Source: Aeromicrobium sp. Root495
GTDB taxonomy: Bacteria; Actinomycetota; Actinomycetes; Propionibacteriales; Nocardioidaceae
Length of the DNA: 64,000 nucleotides
Direction: 5' to 3'
Assembly (NCBI RefSeq): GCF_001426755.1
Contig: NZ_LMFJ01000001.1
Location: forward strand, 1,173,846-1,237,845
The first letter of the stretch is position 1. The number at the start of each line of letters is the position of its first letter. The notes under the pieces are model-generated. The model had not been told where the DNA came from. It ran no database searches and was given only the letters and a program-made list of their open reading frames with translations. This document shows, piece after piece, positions 8,520 to 16,026 of the stretch. A program made the translations under genes and the position numbers.

Positions 8520-9434
8520 GTGAGCACCGAGAACCCCACCCCGTCCCCGTCCGCCGGTACCGGCACGTCGCGCGTCAAGCGCGGCATGGCCGAGATGCTG
8601 AAGGGCGGCGTCATCATGGACGTCGTCAACGCCGAGCAGGCCAAGATCGCCGAGGACGCCGGTGCCGTCGCCGTCATGGCGCTCGAGCGGGTCCCAGCCG
8701 ACATCCGCGCGCAGGGTGGCGTGGCGCGGTCCTCCGACCCCGACCTCATCGACGGCATCATCGAGGCCGTCTCGATCCCCGTCATGGCCAAGGCCCGCAT
8801 CGGTCACTTCGCCGAGGCGCAGATCCTTCAGTCCCTCGGTGTCGACTACATCGACGAGTCCGAGGTCCTCACGCCGGCCGACTACGCCAACCACATCGAC
8901 AAGTGGGCCTTCAACGTCCCGTTCGTGTGTGGCGCCACCAACCTGGGCGAGGCGCTGCGTCGTATCACCGAGGGCGCCGCGTTCATCCGCTCCAAGGGTG
9001 AGGCCGGCACCGGCGACGTCTCCAACGCCGTCACCCACATCCGCGCCATCACCGGCCAGATCCGCAAGCTGCAGAGCCTGCGCGAGGACGAGCTGTACGT
9101 CGCGGCCAAGGAGCTCCAGGCCCCGTACGAGCTGGTCAAGGAGATCGCCGAGGCCGGCAAGCTCCCCGTCACGCTCTTCACCGCCGGTGGCATCGCCACC
9201 CCTGCTGACGCCGCGCTCGTCATGCAGCTCGGCTCCGAGGGCGTCTTCGTGGGATCGGGCATCTTCAAGTCCGGCAACCCCGAGCAGCGGGCGGCCGCGA
9301 TCGTGCGCGCCACCACGTTCTTCGACGACCCCGACGTCGTGGCCAAGGCCTCGCGCGGGCTCGGTGACGCCATGGTCGGCATCAACGTCGACGAGATCCC
9401 CGAGCCGCACCGCCTCGAGACGCGGGGCTGGTAG
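8520..9434 (+). CDS. pdxS: Pyridoxal 5'-phosphate synthase lyase subunit
   Basis: This 304-residue PdxS subunit makes pyridoxal phosphate from ribose 5-phosphate, glyceraldehyde 3-phosphate and ammonia supplied by PdxT. Diagnostic segments are [20 protein letters not shown] near the N-terminus, [13 protein letters not shown] with a catalytic lysine, and [17 protein letters not shown] at the phosphate site. Length is normal, with a slightly long N-terminal tail ([11 protein letters not shown]). The GTG start sits 6 nt after a TATGAT box, so it is probably leaderless. A strong terminator follows. In most actinobacteria pdxT lies close by; here it is almost 4 kb away, beyond the SipW-type module. 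Confidence 0.97.
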   Translation: MSTENPTPSPSAGTGTSRVKRGMAEMLKGGVIMDVVNAEQAKIAEDAGAVAVMALERVPADIRAQGGVARSSDPDLIDGIIEAVSIPVMAKARIGHFAEAQILQSLGVDYIDESEVLTPADYANHIDKWAFNVPFVCGATNLGEALRRITEGAAFIRSKGEAGTGDVSNAVTHIRAITGQIRKLQSLREDELYVAAKELQAPYELVKEIAEAGKLPVTLFTAGGIATPADAALVMQLGSEGVFVGSGIFKSGNPEQRAAAIVRATTFFDDPDVVAKASRGLGDAMVGINVDEIPEPHRLETRGW

Positions 9435-9458
9435 GACCTCAGGCCCGGGCCTTTCGGA

Positions 9459-9496
9459 CCTCCGAGATAGTCACAAACGACTATTTCGGAGGTTTT
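9459..9496 (+). terminator. Intrinsic terminator after pdxS
   Basis: A 14-bp stem (9459-9472 with 9479-9492, one G-U pair) closes a 6-nt loop ACAAAC and is followed by TTTT and a second T-rich stretch, a textbook rho-independent terminator. It begins 24 nt after the pdxS stop and insulates the following export module. Confidence 0.9.
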
Positions 9497-9592
9497 CGAA
9501 CTTTTTCCGTCATTCCGGCGTCACATCCAGTTCGTCGGTCCGTCTTTGGTATGTCGCGCCACCAGGGCGCCACATCTGAAACGGAGCACATC

Positions 9593-10165
9593 ATGAAGAA
9601 GTCGACCAAGGGCGCCCTCGCCGCCGGTGGAGCCGCTGTCCTGCTCATGGGCGGCGTCGGCACGCTGGCCTACTGGAGCGACAGCGCCACCATCACCGGC
9701 ACGTCCATCTCGAGCGGCAAGCTCTCCATCACCGACGACACCTGCGGATCCTGGATCCTCGACAAGGGCGTCGTCGGCAAGGAGGCCACCTACGGCACGC
9801 AGCTCCTGGTCCCGGGCGACAGCCTGACCAAGGTCTGCACCTACAAGGTGAACGCCGCCGGCGCGCACCTCTCGGCCACGCTCACCACCCCGGCCACGGC
9901 CGGCGCCACCGGCACGCTCACGTCGGCGCCCACCAAGTCTCTGCCCGTCACGGCCTCGTACCAGGTCGCCACGGCTGCCGACGGCACCGGCGCGGTCCCC
10001 GCCGACACGACGATCGACTCGACCGACGACGGCAAGTTCCTGATCGCCACGATCAAGGTCGGCTTCCCCTACGGGTCCACCACGGTCAACGGCAACGACA
10101 CCCAGGAGAAGGCCGCCACCATCGGCGACATCGCCATCTCGCTGGTCCAGGACGACAACCACTGA
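9593..10165 (+). CDS. Secreted protein with SipW-type alternate signal peptide (TasA/camelysin-like)
   Basis: This 190-residue exported protein starts with a charged KKSTK segment, a glycine-rich hydrophobic stretch (residues 8-26) and the motif LAYWSDSATITGTSISSGKLSI. That arrangement defines the signal peptides cleaved by SipW-type peptidases; known cargo includes TasA fibre subunits of Bacillus and an actinobacterial exported family. The mature part is rich in Thr, Ser, Ala and Gly, beta-like, with Cys51 and Cys82 that could form a disulfide. An ACGGAG ribosome site precedes the ATG at 9593, so the upstream in-frame ATG at 9551 is not used. A dedicated peptidase gene follows at 10236. Whether it forms fibres is unknown. 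Confidence 0.85.
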   Translation: MKKSTKGALAAGGAAVLLMGGVGTLAYWSDSATITGTSISSGKLSITDDTCGSWILDKGVVGKEATYGTQLLVPGDSLTKVCTYKVNAAGAHLSATLTTPATAGATGTLTSAPTKSLPVTASYQVATAADGTGAVPADTTIDSTDDGKFLIATIKVGFPYGSTTVNGNDTQEKAATIGDIAISLVQDDNH

Positions 10166-10185
10166 GCGACCCGCTCCGTTCAGGT

Positions 10186-10215
10186 CCGGACGGGCGGCGT
10201 GAGCCGCCCGTCCGG
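10186..10215 (+). promoter_or_regulatory. Perfect 13-bp hairpin with GTGA loop between substrate and peptidase genes
   Basis: CCGGACGGGCGGC (10186-10198) pairs perfectly with 10203-10215 around a GTGA tetraloop. No T-run follows, so it looks like a partial terminator or an mRNA 3'-end stabiliser. Either would leave more mRNA for the abundant secreted protein than for the peptidase behind it. Confidence 0.7.
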
Positions 10216-10235
10216 CACGGTGCAGAAGGCGATGG

Positions 10236-10802
10236 ATGATGCGTAGCGCGACGAGATTCACCTTCCGAGTGGCAGTGTGGGCACTGCTCCTGGGGTTCGT
10301 CGCCATGCTCGTCGTCGCCGTCCTCGTGCCGCGTCTGGCCGGAGCAACCCCGTACACGGTCCTCACCGGATCGATGCAGCCCACCATGCCGCCCGGCACG
10401 TTGGTCGTGGCCAAGCCGGTGGACCCCGAGGCCCTCGAGGTCGGTGACGTCGTCACCGTCCAGCTGAGGTCGGGCCAGGACGTGTATGTGACGCACCGCG
10501 TCTCCGCCGTCAAGCACCGCCTCGACGGCACGACGTTGTTCGAGACCAAGGGCGACGCCAACGACACCCCCGACGGCGACCTCCGCCTCCCGGAGCAGAT
10601 CCGGGGCGAGCGGTGGTACTCCGTGCAGTACCTCGGGTACGTCAACAACGTGCTCAACGGCCAGCAGCGTCAGACCGCCGTCTACGTCGTGGCCGGCGGC
10701 CTCATCGCCTACGCGGTCCTGATGATCGGGTCCGGCGTGCGCGACCGCACCAGGAAGACACCCGAGCCCGGACGACGGAAGAAGGAGGCGGTCGCGTCAT
10801 GA
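10236..10802 (+). CDS. SipW-type signal peptidase I
   Basis: This 188-residue membrane protease probably removes the alternate signal peptides encoded beside it. Seen: an N-terminal membrane segment (about 14-31), the Ser motif TGSMQPTMPPG with Ser46 as nucleophile, YVTHRV with His87 where ordinary bacterial enzymes carry a lysine, a KGDANDTPD loop, and a second membrane segment near 147-167 followed by a basic tail. The Ser/His pair is the mark of SipW/ER-type peptidases. Two adjacent ATGs (10236, 10239) are possible starts. Its stop overlaps the next ATG by 3 bp, so the LPXTG gene is coupled to it. Confidence 0.9.
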   Translation: MMRSATRFTFRVAVWALLLGFVAMLVVAVLVPRLAGATPYTVLTGSMQPTMPPGTLVVAKPVDPEALEVGDVVTVQLRSGQDVYVTHRVSAVKHRLDGTTLFETKGDANDTPDGDLRLPEQIRGERWYSVQYLGYVNNVLNGQQRQTAVYVVAGGLIAYAVLMIGSGVRDRTRKTPEPGRRKKEAVAS

Positions 10803-11485
10803 AGCGTCACCTCCTCCGTCTTCTTGTCATGGCCATGACCCTGCTCGCCGCACCTGTCGCTGCACAGGCAGCCGACGAGCTCGGTCTCAGCACGGACGGA
10901 AAGACCTGGTCCTCCTCGCTCACGACGCCCCTCTTCGACCCGGACATGCGCTGGGTCCCGGGCGACACCGAGACGTCGGCCTTCTGGGTGCGCAACCAGT
11001 CCCAGGACCGCGGGACGCTCGAGATCGACGTGCTGGGGTCCCAGGTCGACAGCCTGCTCGAGACCGGCGACCTCTCGGTCGCCACCCGGGTCGGCAACGG
11101 CAGGTGGACCTCCATCTCCACCCCGGGTCGTCAAGAGCTCAGCCGCGCCACGGTCGCTGCACGTGACGTGCAGAAGGTGGCCGTCCGGGTCTCCTTCGAC
11201 CCGTTGTCGCCCAACTTCTCCCAGCTCAAGGACCTCAGGCTGAACTTCGAGGTGCGCCTGACCCAGTTCTCCGACGTCGCCGCCGGCGGTGCCGGTCTCG
11301 ACGGGAACGGCGACGGCAACGGCGCCAAGGGCGACGGCGACGGCGGCGGCCTCCGCGGCCTCCTTCCCGACACCGGGACCGAGATCGGCCTCACCTGGGC
11401 GCTCCTCGCCGGTGTCCTGCTCGGCGGCGGCCTCCTCCTCATCAGCACGAAGAACAGGAACGAAGATGCGTCAGACCTCCGGTAG
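10799..11485 (+). CDS. LPXTG-type cell-wall-anchored protein
   Basis: This 228-residue surface protein has an ordinary Sec signal peptide ending APVAAQA near residue 24, a beta-rich ectodomain (about 25-165), a Gly/Asp/Asn-rich linker (GNGDGNGAKGDGDGGG) and a full sorting signal: LPDTG at 189-193, a hydrophobic segment (about 200-219) and the charged tail KNRNED. Sortase would cut after Thr192 and attach it to peptidoglycan. No sortase gene lies in the window. Lying between the SipW-type peptidase and a second alternate-signal protein, it could anchor those proteins to the wall, in the way TapA anchors TasA; that is inference, and no sequence kinship with TapA is claimed. Confidence 0.85.
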   Translation: MKRHLLRLLVMAMTLLAAPVAAQAADELGLSTDGKTWSSSLTTPLFDPDMRWVPGDTETSAFWVRNQSQDRGTLEIDVLGSQVDSLLETGDLSVATRVGNGRWTSISTPGRQELSRATVAARDVQKVAVRVSFDPLSPNFSQLKDLRLNFEVRLTQFSDVAAGGAGLDGNGDGNGAKGDGDGGGLRGLLPDTGTEIGLTWALLAGVLLGGGLLLISTKNRNEDASDLR

Positions 11486-12185
11486 CCACACGGCGCCCCG
11501 TCGCCGGGCCGAGCGACGCGCTGCCTCGACCTCGCGCTCCACCCGCCTGAAGGCCGCCCTGTGCCTCGGCGTCGTCGTCTGCCTCGGCAGCACCGGTACC
11601 TGGGCCTCCTGGTCCGACACCGGCACCATCACCGGCGCCACCATCAAGACGGGCACGCTCGACCTCACCGCAGGACCCTCCACGGGAGCGGAGAACCTCG
11701 TCGGGACCGGCACCGTGGGCGCCACGGACGCCGCCAGCAACTGGGACTACACCGCACTGGCCGTCAGCGACCTGGCGCCGGGGGAGAGCATCTCCAAGAC
11801 GGTCGTCGTCAAGAACTCGGGTACCGCCCCCTTCACCTTCAACGGCACGGTCACCACCACCACGAACGATCTCTACGTCGCTGCCACGCCCACCCAGGGC
11901 CTCCAGGTCATCGTGTTCGACGGAGCGACCGCGGCCACCCCGACGGGCACCGCGGCCAACGGAGACCGGGTCGGAGGCTGCACCGGCGGCACCTCCACCT
12001 ACAGCCAGAACCCCTCCACCAGCTCCACGACGACGCTCTACGGTGCCACCCCGGTGAAGCTCGTGGCCGGAGCCACCAGGTCGCTCTGCGTCCGCGTGAT
12101 CCTCAGCTCCACGGCCACCAACACGCTGCAGAACAAGTCCACGAAGGTCGTCATGAAGCTCGACGCCACGCAGGCCACGAGCTGA
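11466..12185 (+). CDS. Second secreted protein with SipW-type alternate signal peptide
   Basis: This 239-residue exported protein has a long, highly basic N-region (residues 12-29, many Arg), a hydrophobic core (30-47) and GTWASWSDTGTITGATIKTG, which aligns closely with the motif in the protein at 9593. The mature domain is Thr/Ser/Gly-rich and contains LAPGESISKTVVVKNSG, a segment often seen in camelysin/TasA-like beta-sandwich domains. Its ATG lies inside the end of the LPXTG gene (20-bp overlap) with an AGGA ribosome site 7 nt upstream. Its stop overlaps the next ATG by 1 bp. Probably a structural surface component; function unproven. Confidence 0.85.
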   Translation: MRQTSGSHTAPRRRAERRAASTSRSTRLKAALCLGVVVCLGSTGTWASWSDTGTITGATIKTGTLDLTAGPSTGAENLVGTGTVGATDAASNWDYTALAVSDLAPGESISKTVVVKNSGTAPFTFNGTVTTTTNDLYVAATPTQGLQVIVFDGATAATPTGTAANGDRVGGCTGGTSTYSQNPSTSSTTTLYGATPVKLVAGATRSLCVRVILSSTATNTLQNKSTKVVMKLDATQATS

Positions 12186-13213
12186 TGAGAAGCACCACGC
12201 TTCGCGACCGCGCCCTCACGGTCGGAGCCGTCCTGGGCTCCCTGTGCCTGGTCGCTGCCATCGCCTGCGCCGTGCTCGACGTCCGCCCGCTCGTGTTCCG
12301 GTCCGGCTCCATGAGCCCGTCCATCGGCACCGGCGCCCTGGCGTTCGCCAAGAACGTCCCGGCGGCAGACCTCTCCAAGGGAGAAGTCGTGAGCGTGAGC
12401 ACCTCCTCCGGAGATCGCGTCACGCACCGCATCGTCTCCATCGGCCAGAGCGGTTCCGGTGAACGTCCGCTGCAGCTCAAGGGCGACGCCAACAAGAACC
12501 CCGATGCCGAGCTGTACCGCGTGGCCTCGGCCGACCGGGTGCTGTTCGACATCCCGCTCGCCGGCTACGCCGTCAGCTTCCTGCGCAGCGGGGCAGGGCT
12601 GTTCCTGCTCGGTCTGCTGGCGGCTGGTCTGGCCCTGGTCGTCCTGCGCCCCGGTGGACCTGACGACCACGGAGGACGTCGCAGCTCGGGTGGTCAGCGT
12701 CGCAGGCCGGGTGGACGTCGCAAGGCTGCCCGCCTCGCTGTCCCGGCCCTTGCCGGTGTCGTGACGCTGGCCGTCGCGGCGCCCGCCATGGCCACCTTCG
12801 TCGACACCGGCAGGGTCACCAGTGGCACCGTCGCCACGCGGTCCGTCACGGCAGCCGCGAGCATGACCTGCGCCAACAACAACAACGCGCTCGGCATCCC
12901 GGTCACCGCGACGCTGACCGTCCCCAACGCCGCCTCGAACCAGAACAACACGTACGTCATCGAGTACGCCTCGTCCGCCTCGGGGAACGCCACCTCGACG
13001 ATGACGGTGGCCGTCGGGTCGGGCGCGACGACCTCGTTCACCGTGGAGAGCGGGTTCCTGGGCGGGTTCAGTGGATCCTCGGTCTGGGTACGGGTCTACA
13101 CCGCTGCCTCACCGAATGCCCCCTACGCCTGGAAGACGACCGAGTTCCGGTCGTGGCGCCTCAACGTGTCGCTGCTGCTCGGACGAGTCAGCTGCAACTC
13201 ATCGGTTGCGTGA
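12185..13213 (+). CDS. SipW-type signal peptidase fused to an alternate-signal secreted domain
   Basis: This 342-residue protein joins two functions in one frame. Residues 1-154 are a signal peptidase: membrane segment 13-31, RSGSMSPS with nucleophile Ser42, DRVTHRI with His81, a KGDANKNPD loop and membrane segment 136-154. An Arg-rich linker (155-180) follows. Residues 181-203 form a third hydrophobic segment leading into AMATFVDTGRVTSGTVATRSV, which matches the alternate signal motif of the two neighbouring secreted proteins; 204-342 is a Thr/Ser/Asn-rich exported domain. The positive-inside rule gives a consistent topology: catalytic domain out, linker in, cargo out. This suggests cleavage in cis. 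I know of no described family with this architecture, but I could not search. Confidence 0.8.
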   Translation: MRSTTLRDRALTVGAVLGSLCLVAAIACAVLDVRPLVFRSGSMSPSIGTGALAFAKNVPAADLSKGEVVSVSTSSGDRVTHRIVSIGQSGSGERPLQLKGDANKNPDAELYRVASADRVLFDIPLAGYAVSFLRSGAGLFLLGLLAAGLALVVLRPGGPDDHGGRRSSGGQRRRPGGRRKAARLAVPALAGVVTLAVAAPAMATFVDTGRVTSGTVATRSVTAAASMTCANNNNALGIPVTATLTVPNAASNQNNTYVIEYASSASGNATSTMTVAVGSGATTSFTVESGFLGGFSGSSVWVRVYTAASPNAPYAWKTTEFRSWRLNVSLLLGRVSCNSSVA

Positions 13214-13225
13214 CCTGCACCGAGG

Positions 13226-13231
13226 TACATT
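13226..13231 (+). promoter_or_regulatory. -10-like box TACATT before the structured gap
   Basis: TACATT lies just after the fused peptidase gene. Transcription would start near 13238. A TTGCGT (13206-13211) upstream is only 14 nt away, too close for a standard -35, so the call rests mainly on the -10 box. Confidence 0.35.
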
Positions 13232-13237
13232 GAAGAC

Positions 13238-13390
13238 GTCGCCGGGGCGGGAGGAGTGCCCCTATCCGGTGATCGAGGGAGTCAACAGGTGCTGCCCCCG
13301 AGCGGCCTGGACTCTCTCAACGACCCAATCGGGAGGGAATCCGAGAGGGAGCGACGGCGGTGACCTTGCGTCACCGCCGTCGTGTTGCGT
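13238..13390 (+). ncRNA. Candidate small structured RNA
   Basis: The 192-bp gap between the export module and pdxT has no open frame worth calling but several hairpins: GGGGC...GCCCC near 13244-13262; a long compound stem in which GAGGGAGTC (about 13275) faces GACTCTCTC (about 13310) around an inner GCTGC/GCGGC hairpin with a CCCCGA loop; a TCGG/CCGA hairpin; and a final 12-bp terminator-like stem (13352-13382). With the -10 box at 13226 this would be an RNA of about 150 nt. I could not match it to a known riboswitch or sRNA. It could instead be a structured 3' end of the module mRNA. Confidence 0.4.
13352..13382 (+). terminator. Terminator-like hairpin before pdxT
   Basis: A perfect 12-bp stem CGACGGCGGTGA / TCACCGCCGTCG encloses a 7-nt loop and is followed by TGTTGCGT, only a weak T-tract. 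It separates the export module or candidate RNA from pdxT, which has its own -10 box immediately downstream. Confidence 0.65.
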
Positions 13391-13393
13391 CCG

Positions 13394-13399
13394 TAGGGT
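13394..13399 (+). promoter_or_regulatory. -10 box TAGGGT of pdxT
   Basis: TAGGGT ends 6 nt before the pdxT GTG at 13406, predicting a leaderless transcript. No clear -35 box is visible; the terminator stem occupies that place. Confidence 0.45.
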
Positions 13400-13405
13400 G
13401 GTCCG

Positions 13406-14002
13406 GTGACCAGTCCCACCATCGGAGTGTTCGCCCTGCAGGGCGACGTCCGCGAGCACGTGCACGCCCTCGAGCGCCTCGGTGCCGACGCCATCGGCGT
13501 CCGCCGGCCGAGCGAGCTGGAGCGCTGCGACGCCATCGTGCTGCCCGGTGGTGAGTCCACCACGATGTTCAAGCTGGCCCGCTCGTTCGAGCTGTTCGAG
13601 CCGCTCGTCGGCCGACTCTCCGAGGGGATGCCGGCGCTCGGCACGTGCGCCGGGATGATCATGCTGGCCGACGAGATCACGGGCGGCATCGTCGGGCAGG
13701 AGACGCTCGGCGGCCTCGACGTCACGGTCCGGCGCAACGCCTTCGGACGTCAGGTCGACTCGTTCGAGGGCGACCTCGACTTCGTCGGGCTGGACGACCC
13801 GGTCCACGCCGTCTTCATCCGGGCGCCCTGGGTGGAGCGTGCGGGCCCCGACGTCGAGGTCCTTGCCTCGGTCGAGATCGAGGGCACCGATAGGATCGTC
13901 GCTGTTCGACAGGGGCATCTCATGGCCACCGCGTTCCACCCCGAGGTCGGGGACGACGACCGCGTCCATGGACTGTTCGTCGACCTCGTCACACAGCTGT
14001 AG
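13406..14002 (+). CDS. pdxT: Pyridoxal 5'-phosphate synthase glutaminase subunit
   Basis: This 198-residue class I glutaminase supplies ammonia to PdxS. The oxyanion and specificity loop LPGGESTTM, the nucleophile in GTCAGMIML, and the His/Glu pair in FHPEVGDD complete the catalytic triad. Length is typical. It partners with PdxS (8520-9434) although the two genes are split by the export module. It begins with GTG right after a -10 box and runs into yebC after 13 bp. Confidence 0.96.
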   Translation: MTSPTIGVFALQGDVREHVHALERLGADAIGVRRPSELERCDAIVLPGGESTTMFKLARSFELFEPLVGRLSEGMPALGTCAGMIMLADEITGGIVGQETLGGLDVTVRRNAFGRQVDSFEGDLDFVGLDDPVHAVFIRAPWVERAGPDVEVLASVEIEGTDRIVAVRQGHLMATAFHPEVGDDDRVHGLFVDLVTQL

Positions 14003-14015
14003 AAGGGACCCCGCC

Positions 14016-14774
14016 ATGTCAGGCCACTCCAAGTGGGCGACCACGAAGCACAAGAAGGCCGCCATCGACGCCAAGCGCGGCAAGATGTTCGCCAAGCTCA
14101 TCAAGAACATCGAGGTCGCCGCGCGTACCGGCGGACCCGACCTCACGGGCAACCCCACGCTGTACGACGCCGTCCAGAAGGCCAAGAAGTCCTCGGTCCC
14201 CAACGACAACATCGACCGCGCCGTCAAGCGCGGCGGGGGTCTCGACGGCGCAGGCGTCGACTACACCACGATCATGTACGAGGGATACGGCCCGAGCGGC
14301 GTCGCGTTCCTCGTGGAGTGCCTCACCGACAACAAGAACCGCGCCGCCATGGAGGTCCGCACCGCCATGACGCGCAACGGCGGCACCATGGCCGACCCCG
14401 GCTCGGTGTCCTACATGTTCGGCCGCAAGGGCGTCATCATCGTCTCCGCCGAGCAGGAGGGCGGACCCACGAGCGAGGACGACATCCTGCTGGCCGTCCT
14501 CGACGCCGGTGCCGAGGAGGTCAACGACCTCGGCGGGTCGTTCGAGGTCATCAGCGACCCCAGCGACCTCGTCGCCGTCCGCACCGCACTGCAGGACGCA
14601 GGCCTCGACTACGAGTCGGCCGACGCCCTGTTCGTGCCGTCCATGAACGTCGAGGTCGACGTCGAGGGCGCCCGCAAGGTGCTGCAGCTCGTCGACGCGC
14701 TGGAGGACTGCGACGACGTGCAGAACGTCTTCGCCAACTTCGACGCCTCCGACGAGGTCCTCGCCGAGCTCTGA
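14016..14774 (+). CDS. yebC: YebC/PmpR-family regulatory or translation factor
   Basis: This 252-residue protein begins [20 protein letters not shown], the invariant YebC start. Members have been reported as DNA-binding regulators and, more recently, as factors that help ribosomes at difficult sequences such as polyproline. The three-domain length is normal. An AGAAGGGA ribosome site precedes the ATG. It lies between pdxT and the ruv genes, the standard order in actinobacteria, where an association with recombination genes is common but not explained. Confidence 0.95.
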   Translation: MSGHSKWATTKHKKAAIDAKRGKMFAKLIKNIEVAARTGGPDLTGNPTLYDAVQKAKKSSVPNDNIDRAVKRGGGLDGAGVDYTTIMYEGYGPSGVAFLVECLTDNKNRAAMEVRTAMTRNGGTMADPGSVSYMFGRKGVIIVSAEQEGGPTSEDDILLAVLDAGAEEVNDLGGSFEVISDPSDLVAVRTALQDAGLDYESADALFVPSMNVEVDVEGARKVLQLVDALEDCDDVQNVFANFDASDEVLAEL

Positions 14775-14782
14775 CCCGCCCA

Positions 14783-14861
14783 CCCCGAGATCTGCGGCTC
14801 CATCCACCGTTCTGCCTCGTCCGGATCGACGATCCGGTGGATGAGGCCGCGAATCTCGGGG
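14783..14861. repeat. 79-bp intergenic palindrome before ruvC
   Basis: Two 27-bp arms (14783-14809 and 14835-14861) are inverted copies with 23 of 27 positions matching. The central 25 bp run into a second hairpin (CCGGATC-GAC-GATCCGG, 14821-14837) that would compete with the large one. It starts 8 bp after the yebC stop. No T-run follows. It contains ATCCACCG/CGGTGGAT blocks resembling those at 32750-32805. Confidence 0.75.
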
Positions 14862-14899
14862 CTCGGCGTGGCGCGCTGCCGGTTGGTGGACCGGACGGT

Positions 14900-14905
14900 T
14901 ATCGT
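14900..14905 (+). promoter_or_regulatory. -10 box TATCGT of ruvC
   Basis: TATCGT ends 6 nt before the ruvC ATG at 14912, and no ribosome site is present, so a leaderless ruvC mRNA is likely. The -35 position has no good match. Confidence 0.5.
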
Positions 14906-14911
14906 TCGAAC

Positions 14912-15436
14912 ATGCGTTCACACACGCGCGTGCTCGCGGTCGACCCGGGCCTGACGCGCCTGGGCCTCGGCGTCGTCGAGGGATCCGTCGGCCGACCGCT
15001 CACCATGGCGCACGTCGACGTCCTCACCACGCCTGCCGACCTGGCCATCGAGAAGCGTCTCCACCGCCTCGAGGCCGGGCTGGAGGCGGCGGTCGCAGCG
15101 CACCGTCCCGACGTCGTGGCCATCGAGCGCGTCTTCAGCCAGCACAACGTCCGCACCGCCATGGGAACGGCCCAGGCCAGTGCCATCGCGATGCTCGTGG
15201 CCGCGCGGCACGGGTTGCCCATGCACCTGCACACGCCGAGCGAGGTCAAGGCCGCCGTCACCGGGAACGGCCGGGCCGACAAGGCGCAGGTGGCCGCCAT
15301 GGTCGTGCGCCTGCTGCGGCTCACCGAGGCGCCCAAGCCGGTCGACGCCACCGACGCCCTCGCGCTCGCCATCTGTCACATCTGGCGGGGCGCCGCCAAG
15401 ACCAGGCTCCAGCAGGCCGTGGAGGCCGCCCGATGA
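14912..15436 (+). CDS. ruvC: Holliday junction resolvase RuvC
   Basis: This 174-residue endonuclease cuts four-way DNA junctions in a dimer with RuvAB. The acidic catalytic residues are visible in [12 protein letters not shown] (Asp11), VVAIERVF (Glu) and the C-terminal [10 protein letters not shown] pair. Length is standard. It heads ruvC-ruvA-ruvB, each joined to the next by a few overlapping bases, and starts 6 nt after a -10 box. Confidence 0.96.
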   Translation: MRSHTRVLAVDPGLTRLGLGVVEGSVGRPLTMAHVDVLTTPADLAIEKRLHRLEAGLEAAVAAHRPDVVAIERVFSQHNVRTAMGTAQASAIAMLVAARHGLPMHLHTPSEVKAAVTGNGRADKAQVAAMVVRLLRLTEAPKPVDATDALALAICHIWRGAAKTRLQQAVEAAR

Positions 15437-16026
15437 TCTCGTTCGTCCGCGGGCCGGTCGCGGCTCTCACGCTCAACGCCGTCGTGGTCGACGTCGGGGG
15501 ACTGGGCCACCACGTGCTGTGCACCCCCGGGACCATCGCTGGCCTGCGGCTCGGCCAGGAGGCCCAGCTGCCCACGTCGCTCGTGGTCCGTGAGGACTCG
15601 CTCACGCTGTACGGCTTCGCCGACACCGAGGAGCGCGACATGTTCGAGCTCGTCCAGACCGCCAGCGGCGTCGGTCCCAAGGTGGCCCAGGCCATGGTCG
15701 CGGTGCTCCCGCCCGACCGGCTGCGCACCGCCATCGCCTCGGCCGACCATGCAGCACTCACCCAGGTGCCGGGCATCGGGCGCAAGGGTGCCGAGCGCAT
15801 CATCCTCGAGCTCAAGGACCGCATCGGCGCTCCCGGCATCGCACCGGCACAGACGCCCGCGCAGATCTGGCGGGCGCAGGTCCACGAGGCACTGCTCGGT
15901 CTCGGCTACAACGCCAAGGACGCCGACCGGGCGGTCGAGCACGTGGCCGAGCAGCACCCCACCTCCGACGTCCCCGAGGTGCCCACGCTCCTGCGTGAGG
16001 CGCTGCGAGCCCTCTCCAAGGCGTGA
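15433..16026 (+). CDS. ruvA: Holliday junction branch-migration subunit RuvA
   Basis: This 197-residue DNA-binding subunit holds the Holliday junction for RuvB. It shows an N-terminal OB-fold (about 1-63), a helix-hairpin-helix region with [13 protein letters not shown] and [16 protein letters not shown], and a small C-terminal domain that contacts RuvB. Length is standard. Its start overlaps the ruvC stop by 4 bp. Confidence 0.96.
   Translation: MISFVRGPVAALTLNAVVVDVGGLGHHVLCTPGTIAGLRLGQEAQLPTSLVVREDSLTLYGFADTEERDMFELVQTASGVGPKVAQAMVAVLPPDRLRTAIASADHAALTQVPGIGRKGAERIILELKDRIGAPGIAPAQTPAQIWRAQVHEALLGLGYNAKDADRAVEHVAEQHPTSDVPEVPTLLREALRALSKA

Noticed and set aside
12185..13213. Two separate genes merged by a missed stop or frameshift
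   Set aside because: The frame and codon pattern run on smoothly through the linker, the predicted topology is consistent, and no ribosome site or start codon precedes the cargo part; raw reads would be needed to exclude an error fully.
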